Notes under the pieces: model-generated
What the model saw: only the letters and a program-made list of their open reading frames with translations
Databases searched by the model: none
Told to the model about the DNA's origin: nothing
Assembly (NCBI GenBank): GCA_937930635.1
Contig: CALHCF010000007.1
Location: forward strand, 124,001-188,000
Direction of reading: 5' to 3'
Source: an uncultured Rhizobiaceae group bacterium
GTDB taxonomy: Bacteria > Pseudomonadota > Alphaproteobacteria > Rhizobiales > Rhizobiaceae
Length of the DNA stretch: 64,000 bases
Made by a program: the position numbers and the translations under genes
In this document: one piece after another, positions 53,114-61,453 of the stretch
Layout: every line of letters starts with the position of its first letter
Numbering within the stretch: the stretch's first letter is position 1

Positions 53114-54595
53114 CTAAAGCTCGCTCACCAATTGTGAAAGAAGCTCCAGACCAGGGTCTATCCGCTCTCGCGCAATTGATGAAAACCCCAACCGGAAACA
53201 GCATCGGTCATCCGTTGAACTGAAATAAATACTCCCCGGTTCGATCAGGATGCTTTTTTCCAGGGCCCGCCGCGCGAGTTCGTCCGTATTCACCCCATCA
53301 TCCAGCCGAACCCAGTACGAGGACCCCCCAATCCCGCGAATTGACCGCGCTGCCGGGAAATACCGGTCAAGCGCCTCTCCCATCTCACTCCAACGTTCTC
53401 GATAGGTGCGGTGCAGCCGCCGTACAAAAACATCATAATAACCAAGAGACAGGAAGAAAGCCGTGCTGCGCTGATTGTTGGTGGGCGGATGGCGCACCAT
53501 CAGGCGGCGCAACGCCCGCATTTCTGTGATCAATTCCTCGGAAGCGACAACAAAACCCAGCCGCAAACCCGGAAACAGGGTTTTTGAGAAACTGCCAACA
53601 TAAATCACCCGCCCATCCTGATCGAGCGACTTGAGCGCAGGGAGCGGTTTGCCAACATAATTGGCTTCAAGTTCATAGTCGTCTTCCACCACCAGGAAAT
53701 CATGTTCACGGGCGGCAGCCAGCAGATCACGCCGTCGCTGGGTTGGCATCGTCACGGTGGTTGGCAGCTGATGGCTTGGCGTTGTGTAGACAACATCAGC
53801 CTGCGCCAGTTCCTCGCCGATTGGAAGTCCGTCACTGTCCACTCGAACGGACGACATATTGTCGGTACGCCGGGCAAAGATATTGCGGGCATCGGGATAA
53901 CCCGGCTCTTCAACCACGACACGGGTTGTTTGCTGAACCAACAGGCTCGCAACCATGTAAAGTGCCTGTTGCGCGCCCAGAGTTACCAGAATTTGCTGTT
54001 CTCCGGCGAGAATGCCGCGCCGGGGCAAAATACGGGTCCTAATCTGATCGACAAGCATGGCGTCGTCGATATCCTGAGTGTCCTGGCTCCACTCATCCAG
54101 CCATTTCTTGCCCATTGCCTTGTAAACACAGTCGCGCCAGTCGGTAATGGGAAAAAGAGATTGATCCGGTTGACCGTAAATGAAGGGATAGGTCAGTTGC
54201 TGCCAGTTGCGCGCCTTATGGATGTTGCGCTGTGCGCTGGGGGGGCGAAAAAGCCGCTGTTCCCAATCAACCGGCTGGACATCGCCTTCCTGTGCAAGCT
54301 GTGTTGCCGGAATTTCGCTGGCAGACGCATGAATCCCCATTTCCAGCACGGTTTCATTGATGAAATAGCCGGAACGTTCAGATGTCCGCAAATAACCGTC
54401 GTCTGTAAGGCCCTGATAAACAAGGACGGCCGTGTTTCGCGAAATACCCAGCTGCTTGGACAGATGGCGCGTTGATGGCAGTTTGTCGCCGGGCCGCAGA
54501 TGTCCCGCAAGAATAGCCGATACCAGAACCTCCCGCAGCTGCGCCTGCAGGCTTTTATTAGATTCCCTGTCCAGTGTTATGAGAAAATCACGCAC
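53114..54595 (-). CDS. tauR: MocR/GntR-type taurine regulator TauR
   Basis: PLP-binding transcription factor of 493 residues. GntR winged HTH at 12-75 (LQAQLREVLVSAILAGHLRPGDKLPSTRHLSKQLGISRNTAVLVYQGLTDDGYL) is joined to an aminotransferase class I fold with PLP lysine in VGSFSKTLFPGLRLGF. MocR proteins of this branch sense PLP-taurine adducts and activate tpa/tau/xsc genes; xsc and tpa in the same window support that. A double TauR box lies upstream of the gene itself. Confidence 0.9.
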   Translation of the reverse strand: MRDFLITLDRESNKSLQAQLREVLVSAILAGHLRPGDKLPSTRHLSKQLGISRNTAVLVYQGLTDDGYLRTSERSGYFINETVLEMGIHASASEIPATQLAQEGDVQPVDWEQRLFRPPSAQRNIHKARNWQQLTYPFIYGQPDQSLFPITDWRDCVYKAMGKKWLDEWSQDTQDIDDAMLVDQIRTRILPRRGILAGEQQILVTLGAQQALYMVASLLVQQTTRVVVEEPGYPDARNIFARRTDNMSSVRVDSDGLPIGEELAQADVVYTTPSHQLPTTVTMPTQRRRDLLAAAREHDFLVVEDDYELEANYVGKPLPALKSLDQDGRVIYVGSFSKTLFPGLRLGFVVASEELITEMRALRRLMVRHPPTNNQRSTAFFLSLGYYDVFVRRLHRTYRERWSEMGEALDRYFPAARSIRGIGGSSYWVRLDDGVNTDELARRALEKSILIEPGSIYFSSTDDRCCFRLGFSSIARERIDPGLELLSQLVSEL

Positions 54596-54630
54596 GCAAA
54601 TTCACCCTTGATGTCCTGCCTGCCACTTGG

Positions 54631-54664
54631 CTGGACTTATAGCTGAAAGTCAATCTGGACCTAC
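54631..54664. promoter_or_regulatory. TauR box (direct repeat)
   Basis: CTGGACTTAT (54631-54640) and CTGGACCTAC (54655-54664), 24 bp apart start to start. From memory the Rhodobacter capsulatus TauR half-site is CTGGACYTAA, which each copy matches at 9 of 10 positions. It lies 36-69 bp upstream of the tauR ATG, in the gap shared with the divergent MBL-fold gene, so it could control either or both. Confidence 0.75.
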
Positions 54665-54799
54665 ATTAAATTCAATAGCTGGCACGCAAAGTCACGCAAT
54701 CGTAAACACGTGTTTCTTGCCGGGGCCATAATTCTCGATGAAGTTTTTAACGGGCAACTTCATGCCCGGTTTTTCAAGATCCCCCGGAGAAAACAAATC

Positions 54800-55753
54800 A
54801 TGACAACGCCGATAATTTCCCGCCGTTCCGCCCTTTTGGGTGCCGTTGCTGCTCCTCTTGCCGGAGCTGCGGCTCTTTCTGCCAGCCCGGCGCTGGCAGC
54901 AGCCGATATGAAAGGCGTCGATACCCAGGTCTTCTCACGCTTCAAGCTGGGAAGCTTTGAAGTTACCACCCTGCTGGACGGTGTCAGACCGGCCGGTGAA
55001 CCGCAAAAGACCTTTGGCATGAATGTCTCAGCCGAGGAATTTGAAAAGGTCTCCAAGGAAAACTTCCTGCCGGTCGACAAAACGCGATTTTATTTCACAC
55101 CAACAGTGGTCAACACAGGCAAGGAACTGGTCCTTTTTGACACAGGACTCGGCGGCGACAACGGCAATATCGCCAAGACGCTGGAGAGTGCAGGCTATTC
55201 CGCAGACCAGGTGGATATTGTCGTCATCACCCACATGCATCCCGACCATATCGGCGGACTTGCCACGGGTGGAAAGCCCACCTTCCCCAATGCGCGTTAT
55301 GTAACCGGTGAGGCCGAATATGGTTTCTGGACAACAAAAGGTGCCGACAACCGGGTTGGAAAAATGGTTGAGGCACTGGTGAAGCCGCAAGCGGAGAAGA
55401 TGACCTTCATAAAAGATGGCGACTCGCTGGTTTCAGGCATCACCGCAATGGCCGCTTTTGGCCACACCCCCGGCCATATGACCTATATGATCGAGAGCGA
55501 CGGTCAGCAGGTCGCGCTAATGGCCGACCTCGCCAATCACTATGTATGGTCGTTGGCCTATCCCGATTGGGAAGTACGGTTTGATGCCGACAAGGCTGCA
55601 GCTGCGGCAGCACGACGCAAACTTCTTGGAATGGTGGCAAGCGACCGTATCCCCATGATCGGTTACCATATGCCCTTCCCCGCACTTGGGTATGTCGAAA
55701 CCCACGGTAACGGCTTCCATTACGTGCCGGCCTCCTATCAGCTCCAGCTCTGA
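54800..55753 (+). CDS. MBL-fold metallo-hydrolase, Tat-exported
   Basis: Periplasmic metallo-beta-lactamase-fold protein of 317 residues from the ATG at 54800 (GGAG 10 nt upstream; the open frame to 54710 is not supported). Twin-arginine signal ISRRSALLGAVAAPLAGAAAL ends SPALAAAD. Metal motif THMHPDHIGG, second histidine AFGHTPGHMTYM, aspartate ALMADLANHYV and a late histidine GYHMPFP. Substrate unknown; such Tat MBL proteins include quorum-quenching lactonases and sulfatase-like hydrolases. Divergent from tauR, sharing its promoter gap. Confidence 0.88.
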   Translation: MTTPIISRRSALLGAVAAPLAGAAALSASPALAAADMKGVDTQVFSRFKLGSFEVTTLLDGVRPAGEPQKTFGMNVSAEEFEKVSKENFLPVDKTRFYFTPTVVNTGKELVLFDTGLGGDNGNIAKTLESAGYSADQVDIVVITHMHPDHIGGLATGGKPTFPNARYVTGEAEYGFWTTKGADNRVGKMVEALVKPQAEKMTFIKDGDSLVSGITAMAAFGHTPGHMTYMIESDGQQVALMADLANHYVWSLAYPDWEVRFDADKAAAAAARRKLLGMVASDRIPMIGYHMPFPALGYVETHGNGFHYVPASYQLQL

Positions 55754-55806
55754 CAGGGCACAGGCGTTTGAGCGACCAAATGCGCCTCGCGCGTTAAGAT
55801 TTACAG

Positions 55807-55837
55807 CGGCAGGGCAGCCTAAATGCCCTGCCGTTTT
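55807..55837 (+). terminator. Rho-independent terminator after the MBL gene
   Basis: The perfect 10-bp arms CGGCAGGGCA and TGCCCTGCCG around a 7-nt loop are followed by TTTT, 54 bp after the stop. Confidence 0.85.
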
Positions 55838-56037
55838 AACATTTTCGGTACCAGTTCGCCGACGCTCCAGGGGTCGCGACCCAGCATTTCCGCACCCTCC
55901 CGCCAGATCACTCCAAACGTTAAACCAATTGTCGGCATCCTTTGGTTAATTTTAATGATTAATAGAGGATTGCTCCGCAAGACGTTGGTTTTCATGTATT
56001 TTACCAACTTACCTTTCGAGGAACGAGGAACTCGGCA

Positions 56038-57405
56038 ATGAAAAATCTGGCTGAACTTGCGGACCTGTTTCCGTCCAAGACGCCCGATACCCTAGATGCG
56101 GGTGATGGCACCAAAGGCGGCAGCAACATGCGCCCTGAACCATTGAGGGCTGTCCTGGCTTCTGCAGACAGAAGCCTTTCGATCTCTGACACGTTGAAGG
56201 CCAAGGCGGCCGCAGAAACTCTGGAGGCAGAATTGAGTAAGCAACTGGACGATTCAATTTTCGAGAATGACGCGGAGCCAAAAGAGACCCAAAGGGCCGG
56301 ATCTTTTGAAGAATTTTCCAAATCCGTGGAAACCAAACCCCTGTCCACTGGTGATAGCACCCCGCCCCTGGTGCCGGATTATCTCAACGACGAGATCAGC
56401 GTTGCTGACAGGCATCTGACAACTCCAGATACCGACGAACGTTTGTCGGCCCGAATTCTGGAACTGCATAATAAGCAGGCAACCTGCAACGACATGAAGG
56501 CGCAGATCCGTGACAGCGCCTCGCTGCTGACAAGCCTCGCGTCCCAGGCAGATTTGCTGGGCGGCTATCTCAAGAAAGCCGAAGTCGAGCTGGCCAAGCT
56601 TGAAGAAGTCGAGCTCAGTTCTGAGGAACTGAGCCAGGCGACGGTTTCCCTGAACCGCAAGTACAATGAATCAAAAGCCGTGATCGACGAGCAGAAGCGG
56701 GAACTTGCGCTTCTCAACACGCAAAAGCTGAAGCTGCGCGACACCATCGAGACAGCGCGTGGAGAGATCGGTCGTCTTCTGGAAGACAAGAAGGCCCAGA
56801 AATCCGAAATGGCTGCACTGAAAGCGGCAACAGTTCTGGCCGAAAACGAGCAGATCAAGCTTCAGGACAAAGTTGCCAGCATGGACCGCGAGTTTCAGGA
56901 ACGTGAAACCGCAATGGTTATTCAGCGTACGGAAATTGACAAGCTGACCAATGCCAACAAGGACCTGGAAAAGGCACTTTCGAAATACGAGACCAAAAGA
57001 GCCGAGCATGACCGCATCATCGAACAGAACACTGTCGATCTCACGGACATGCGCTCCAAGTACAACAACCTGAACACCCGTTTCCTGGATCAGAAATCGC
57101 TGCTTGAAGAGCGGTCTCACGAACTGGATTCAGTTCGCCGCGAGCTGGAAGGCAATATCCTGCTGAAGGATAAGAGAATTGTTGAGCTTGAGGCCCGCCT
57201 TGAGGTCGCGGTCAAGACACTCGCACTGAACGAAGAGTCGATGGAAACCAAAGGCGATGCCGACGAGCCGGAAGCCAAGGCAGACGCGGAAATTGCCAAA
57301 TATGTGCCTAAAAAACACAAGCAAAAGATCAATGCTGCCGAAGAAGTTGAAGCAAAAGACCAGCAGACCGGTGAAGCTTCACCGAAGGTCGTTCCGTTGA
57401 ACTGA
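56038..57405 (+). CDS. Coiled-coil protein of unknown function
   Basis: Cytoplasmic protein of 455 residues without signal or membrane segment. Residues 1-135 are polar and probably disordered (MKNLAELADLFPSKTPDTLD). Residues about 140-390 are continuous heptad-like coiled coil (for example KKAEVELAKLEEVELSSEEL, RELALLNTQKLKLRDTIETA, LEKALSKYETKRAEHDRI). The tail is acidic then basic (EIAKYVPKKHKQK). The layout recalls bacterial intermediate-filament-like proteins such as crescentin, but no sequence signature proves it. The ATG has GAGGAA 9 nt upstream. Single gene with its own terminator. Confidence 0.75.
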   Translation: MKNLAELADLFPSKTPDTLDAGDGTKGGSNMRPEPLRAVLASADRSLSISDTLKAKAAAETLEAELSKQLDDSIFENDAEPKETQRAGSFEEFSKSVETKPLSTGDSTPPLVPDYLNDEISVADRHLTTPDTDERLSARILELHNKQATCNDMKAQIRDSASLLTSLASQADLLGGYLKKAEVELAKLEEVELSSEELSQATVSLNRKYNESKAVIDEQKRELALLNTQKLKLRDTIETARGEIGRLLEDKKAQKSEMAALKAATVLAENEQIKLQDKVASMDREFQERETAMVIQRTEIDKLTNANKDLEKALSKYETKRAEHDRIIEQNTVDLTDMRSKYNNLNTRFLDQKSLLEERSHELDSVRRELEGNILLKDKRIVELEARLEVAVKTLALNEESMETKGDADEPEAKADAEIAKYVPKKHKQKINAAEEVEAKDQQTGEASPKVVPLN

Positions 57406-57422
57406 TACCGGTTTAAACCAAC

Positions 57423-57462
57423 AAAAAAGGGCGCCGAGGTTTTACCCCGGCGCCCTTTTTTT
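57423..57462. terminator. Bidirectional terminator between the coiled-coil gene and tpa
   Basis: AAGGGCGCCG and CGGCGCCCTT form a GC-rich stem with a run of A on the left and eight T on the right, so it can end both convergent transcripts. Confidence 0.9.
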
Positions 57463-57497
57463 GTCTGCGTGTGCCTTCTGCGTCGGCAAATGCGGCT

Positions 57498-58883
57498 TTA
57501 GGCAACAACCCTGGAAATTGCCCCGTCAATCGACGCTACAATCTCGTCAATATCAGATTTGGTGCAGATCAGCGCAGGGCTGAGGCACAAAGTGTTGTTA
57601 AAGCCACTGAGCGAACGGTTGGTTGCACCAATCAAAACGGCGTCTTTTTGAAAACACTCGGCCACGATAGCCTGAGTGATTGTTTCTGACGCAGGTTCCT
57701 TGGTCTCGCGGTCATTGACCAGCTCGGCGCCCAGAAACAGCCCCTTGCCGCGCACATCTCCGATAATGGCGTGTTTGGCCTTAAGCTCTTCCAGCTTCTC
57801 CAACGCATACTCGCCCATGGCGACGGTGTTTTCCAGCAGGTTCTCGTCTTCCAGAATGCGCATGTTTTCCAGCGCAGCAGCAGGTCCGGCTGCACACCCG
57901 CCAAATGTCGAGATATCGCGGAAATAGCTCATAGGGTCATCAGGGTCAGCCTTGAACATCTGGAACACTTCTTCGGTCGTCACCGTGCAGGAGATGGCGG
58001 CATAGCCGGAAGCAACACCCTTCGCCATCGTCACCATATCCGGCTTGATGCCGTAGTGCTGATAGCCAAACCACGTACCCGTGCGCCCCATGCCGCACAC
58101 AACCTCATCGATAATCAGCAGAATTTCATATTTTTTGCAGATTTCCTGAACCCGCTCCCAATACCCTTCCGGCGGAGTGATCACCCCTCCCCCGGCGGTG
58201 ATTGGTTCCAGAATGAGCGCACCGACCGTATCGGCACCCTCGCGCAGGATCACCTCTTCAATTGCATTGGCAGCACGCAGACCATAATCATCCACCTCTC
58301 CCCACTGGGAACGGTATTCCAGACAATGAGGAACCTCCACGAAACCGGGCGTAAATGGCCCATACTGGTCCTTGCGTTCATCCTGTCCGCCGGAAGACAG
58401 GGCCGTAATGGTTGTGCCGTGATAATCGCGCTGACGGTAAAGGATCTTGTGCTTCTTGCCACCAAACTTGTTATGCGCAATCTGACGCACGATCTTGTAG
58501 GTCTTTTCGTTGGCTTCCGAACCGGAATTGGAAAAATAGACCCGGCTCATACCCGGCATTTTCTCGATCAGTTTTTGAGAGAAAAGCGCACCGGGAATTG
58601 TGCCCATGGAACCTGCAAAATAGTTCATCTTGACCAGCTGATCGCGCACAGCCTCGGCAATCGATGCGCGGCCATATCCGACATTGACGGTCCACACGCC
58701 CCCTGAAACAGCGTCCAGGTGTTCGCGCCCGGCCTGGTTCCAGACCCGCATTCCCTTCCCTTCAACAATGATCTGAGGGTCAGTGGCGTCAAATTTCTTG
58801 TGCTGGGTAAGGTGATGCCAAACGTGGGCCTTGTCGGCCTCCACCACATGGCTGATATCATTTTCACCGACATGGATATTCAT
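57498..58883 (-). CDS. tpa: Taurine--pyruvate aminotransferase
   Basis: Class III PLP aminotransferase of 461 residues that converts taurine and pyruvate to sulfoacetaldehyde and L-alanine. Landmarks: LDAVSGGVWTVNVGYGR, VYFSNSGSEANEKTYKIVR, RQRDYHGTTITALSSGG, ILEPITAGGGVITPPEGYW, LLIIDEVVCGMGRTG, and PLP lysine in VTMAKGVASGYAAIS. The whole sequence resembles known Tpa proteins. The ATG at 58883 has GGGAG 7 nt upstream. Its product is the substrate of Xsc encoded 6 kb away; alanine dehydrogenase to regenerate pyruvate is not in the window. Confidence 0.93.
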   Translation of the reverse strand: MNIHVGENDISHVVEADKAHVWHHLTQHKKFDATDPQIIVEGKGMRVWNQAGREHLDAVSGGVWTVNVGYGRASIAEAVRDQLVKMNYFAGSMGTIPGALFSQKLIEKMPGMSRVYFSNSGSEANEKTYKIVRQIAHNKFGGKKHKILYRQRDYHGTTITALSSGGQDERKDQYGPFTPGFVEVPHCLEYRSQWGEVDDYGLRAANAIEEVILREGADTVGALILEPITAGGGVITPPEGYWERVQEICKKYEILLIIDEVVCGMGRTGTWFGYQHYGIKPDMVTMAKGVASGYAAISCTVTTEEVFQMFKADPDDPMSYFRDISTFGGCAAGPAAALENMRILEDENLLENTVAMGEYALEKLEELKAKHAIIGDVRGKGLFLGAELVNDRETKEPASETITQAIVAECFQKDAVLIGATNRSLSGFNNTLCLSPALICTKSDIDEIVASIDGAISRVVA

Positions 58884-59060
58884 GATGCACTCCCGATTCT
58901 GGCCCTGAGGCATTGTGGATGTTCAATGACATCACTTCATCAGAAGTTCCGCAACTTGGGTAGGGCAGCAACGGGGCCAGTGGGGAAATTTGAATGGTAC
59001 CAATCAAGGGTGCCATCATTTTTTATGCGCTCATATTCCATGCGCTTTCCATCCGCTCAT

Positions 59061-59090
59061 AAAAAAGGCCCGCCGTTTCCGGCAGGCCTT
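59061..59090 (-). terminator. Rho-independent terminator after the L,D-transpeptidase gene
   Basis: On the minus strand AAGGCCTGCCGG pairs with CCGGCGGGCCTT-type sequence (AAGGCC outer arms, GCCG inner arms, short loop) followed by six T. Confidence 0.85.
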
Positions 59091-59114
59091 GAGATGTCAG
59101 ACATCAAGGGTGGC

Positions 59115-59738
59115 TTAGTAGGTCACTTTCACCGTACCGCCATGACGGCGCACCATTGAAAACAGTTTCGCAGCATTGGATGGGTGGAGGCGTACACACC
59201 CATGTGATGCAGTGCGACCGAGACGGCCAATAGCGTTGGTGCCATGCACAGCAAATCCACGATGATAGAACATGGCGTTGGGCATTGGAGCGCCATGATA
59301 TTTCTTCGAGAAATAGCGCTTATGCATGCGCTTGATGCTCCATGTTCCGGTTGGCGTACCATAACCTGAACGGCCGGTAGAAACCTTCCAGGTGTGCAGC
59401 AGTCGGCCACCCCGATAGACATTCATGCGCTGTGAAGACAAATCGACTTTTGCCAGAACACGACCGCCATAGCCGCTTCTGCTTTTGAACTTGCGCTTCG
59501 AACGCTTTGCGACGCGGCGCTTTTTCGAACTGCGTTTTTTATAAACGCGTTTCTTGTAACGCTTACCTTTGCGTGCCTGCTTTTCATACCAGACCCGTGT
59601 CCAGTAGGCTTTGTCTTTTACGCCGGTATAGCCTTTGGTTGTCGCAGCAACCTTGATTTCAGCCTTTTTTTCCGCAGCAAAAGCCGGCAGCGCGAACAAA
59701 CCCGCTACAAATGCCAGCAATACAAGGAATTTTCTCAT
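59115..59738 (-). CDS. L,D-transpeptidase (YkuD) with a basic linker
   Basis: Periplasmic enzyme of 207 residues. Sec signal MRKFLVLLAFVAGLFALPAFA; a strongly Lys/Arg-rich stretch at about 55-90 (KGKRYKKRVYKKRSSKKRRV); then the YkuD domain from about 92 to the end, with catalytic motif VHGTNAIGRLGRTASHGCVRLHPSNA. It forms 3-3 peptidoglycan cross-links or attaches proteins to peptidoglycan. The basic region may bind the anionic cell wall, DNA or LPS. Followed by its own terminator; transcribed alone. Confidence 0.9.
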   Translation of the reverse strand: MRKFLVLLAFVAGLFALPAFAAEKKAEIKVAATTKGYTGVKDKAYWTRVWYEKQARKGKRYKKRVYKKRSSKKRRVAKRSKRKFKSRSGYGGRVLAKVDLSSQRMNVYRGGRLLHTWKVSTGRSGYGTPTGTWSIKRMHKRYFSKKYHGAPMPNAMFYHRGFAVHGTNAIGRLGRTASHGCVRLHPSNAAKLFSMVRRHGGTVKVTY

Positions 59739-60059
59739 TATACCCTCCAGTTTGGTTTTAGCCAGACTGCCCCTTACTCACGAAATCAACACAATGCAGA
59801 TTTCTATTTACACAAATAACGCGAAACGCGTTGGAACAACGTGAACATTGAACCAACAAGTTTAGCGAATGCCATTTTGCGTATATCCTCCAAAGGAAAC
59901 TGTGAAATTCTTCACAGCCCGGAAGCACAAAACAAGGCGGAAGGACCTCTCCGCTGCCTCGTATGCTAAGCAGGTTTTTCGCAAAGATCGAGCCATTGCA
60001 CCCAAAAGAATTCGGTGACACCCTAAATCAAGTGATCAACTATCCGTGAGGAAGCGCCG
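59739..60059. other. Divergent intergenic region between the L,D-transpeptidase and M20 genes
   Basis: No ORF of note in 321 bp. It holds an inverted repeat AACGCG/CGCGTT (59818-59832) and a perfect CRP-type dyad (59901-59916), and must hold both promoters, which I cannot place exactly. Confidence 0.5.
59901..59916. promoter_or_regulatory. Perfect CRP-type dyad
   Basis: TGTGAAATTCTTCACA matches TGTGA-N6-TCACA exactly; the symmetry extends one base further on each side (59900-59917). It lies 163 bp from the L,D-transpeptidase start and 144 bp from the M20 start. A pattern match; alphaproteobacterial CRP-like proteins may prefer other sites. Confidence 0.45.
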
Positions 60060-61352
60060 TTGTTTGATCAACTGAACGCGCGTATCGACGACAAGACAGA
60101 CGATCTGGTGACCCTGACCCAGGAGCTGATCCGCATACCGACCGTCAATCCGCCGGGTGATGCTTATGTGCCGTGTGCGCAATATCTGGGAAACCGTCTC
60201 AAGGCCCGTGGTTTTCAGGTGGACTATATCCGGGCCCACGATACGCCGGGCGACAGTGATGCTTTCCCCCGCCTTAATGTGATTGCACGCCACGAAGGCC
60301 GCGGTCCTGGTCCTGTCGTCCATTTCAACTCTCATATTGATGTTGTCGAGGCCGGAGCGGGATGGACCGTAGACCCGTTTGGCGGCGAGATACGCGACGG
60401 AAAAATATACGGACGGGGAGCTTGTGACATGAAAGGCGGATTGGCCGCCTCTGTCATTGCCGTTGAAGCCTATATCGAGGCCAATCCGAACTACCATGGC
60501 GCCCTGGAAATTTCGGGGACCGTTGATGAAGAATCCGGTGGTTTTGGTGGTGTGGCACATCTTGCGTCCAAGGGCCTGTTTTCCAAACCCCGCGTTGATC
60601 ATGTCATCATTCCAGAACCCCTCAACAAGGACCGGGTATGCCTGGGCCATCGTGGCGTGTGGTGGGCCGAGATTGAAACCCATGGCACGCAGGCTCACGG
60701 GTCAATGCCGTTTCTGGGCGATAGCGCGATCCGTCATATGGGGTCTGTATTGCAGGCCTTTGAACAAGAGCTGTATCCCCAACTGGCAAACAAGCGCACG
60801 GACATGCCTGTTGTGCCCCCAGGCGCTCGCCAGTCCACATTGAACATCAACTCCATACACGGGGGCGAAGGGGAAGCCGGTACGGAAGGAAAACCCGACG
60901 ACTATTCAGGCCTGCCCAGCCCCAATGTTGCCGATTCCTGTCGCATAATCCTCGACCGCCGGTTCCTGATCGAAGAAAATATTGAAACCGTGAAGGGCGA
61001 AGTTATCGACATTCTGGAAGGTCTGAAAAAGGACCGGGAGAGTTTCGATTACGCAATCCGCGACATCATGGAAGTTCTGCCGACAATGACAGAACGCGAT
61101 GCGCCTGTGGTCCAGGCTGTTTCACAGGGCATTCGCACGGTTCTTGGCAAAGAGCCGGATTATGTCATTTCCCCCGGGACGTATGATCAAAAACATATCG
61201 CAAGGATCGGCCATCTGCATGATTGCATCGCCTATGGCCCGGGAATCCTGGATCTGGCTCATATGGCGGACGAGTTCGTAGGCATTGACGACATGGTTCA
61301 GTCGGCCAAGGTTATGGCTCACGCCATTCACGCGCTTTTGCACAGCCATTAA
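60060..61352 (+). CDS. M20 family deacylase (ArgE/DapE-like)
   Basis: Cytoplasmic zinc hydrolase of 430 residues resembling acetylornithine deacetylase/succinyl-diaminopimelate desuccinylase. Metal motifs: FNSHIDVVEAG, YGRGACDMKGG, TVDEESGG with the catalytic glutamate, and a late histidine. The sequence SPGTYDQKHIARIGH is near the C-terminus. TTG start at 60060 with GAGGAA 7 nt upstream; there is no nearby ATG. No arginine or lysine biosynthesis genes are adjacent, so it more likely deacylates an imported N-acyl compound or dipeptide, perhaps for the peptide ABC operon that follows. Confidence 0.88.
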   Translation: MFDQLNARIDDKTDDLVTLTQELIRIPTVNPPGDAYVPCAQYLGNRLKARGFQVDYIRAHDTPGDSDAFPRLNVIARHEGRGPGPVVHFNSHIDVVEAGAGWTVDPFGGEIRDGKIYGRGACDMKGGLAASVIAVEAYIEANPNYHGALEISGTVDEESGGFGGVAHLASKGLFSKPRVDHVIIPEPLNKDRVCLGHRGVWWAEIETHGTQAHGSMPFLGDSAIRHMGSVLQAFEQELYPQLANKRTDMPVVPPGARQSTLNINSIHGGEGEAGTEGKPDDYSGLPSPNVADSCRIILDRRFLIEENIETVKGEVIDILEGLKKDRESFDYAIRDIMEVLPTMTERDAPVVQAVSQGIRTVLGKEPDYVISPGTYDQKHIARIGHLHDCIAYGPGILDLAHMADEFVGIDDMVQSAKVMAHAIHALLHSH

Positions 61353-61453
61353 CAACGCTGCAAAAAACAGCGATCAACTTTTTCTTATTGCGTTGACGGC
61401 AACCCGGTCTTGCTGAAAATCGTTGGGCGATCAACACTGGCTGATCAGAATAG

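Noticed and set aside
53702..54475. Plus-strand ORF of 257 codons opposite tauR
   Set aside because: Antisense shadow; tauR has complete HTH and aminotransferase motifs.
57771..58706. Plus-strand ORF of 311 codons opposite tpa
   Set aside because: Shadow of the aminotransferase gene with no ribosome-binding site or domain.
58994..59015. TGGTACC-type repeats upstream of tpa as a TauR box
   Set aside because: They resemble neither CTGGACYTAA half-site well enough nor the spacing seen at tauR; kept out as unsupported.
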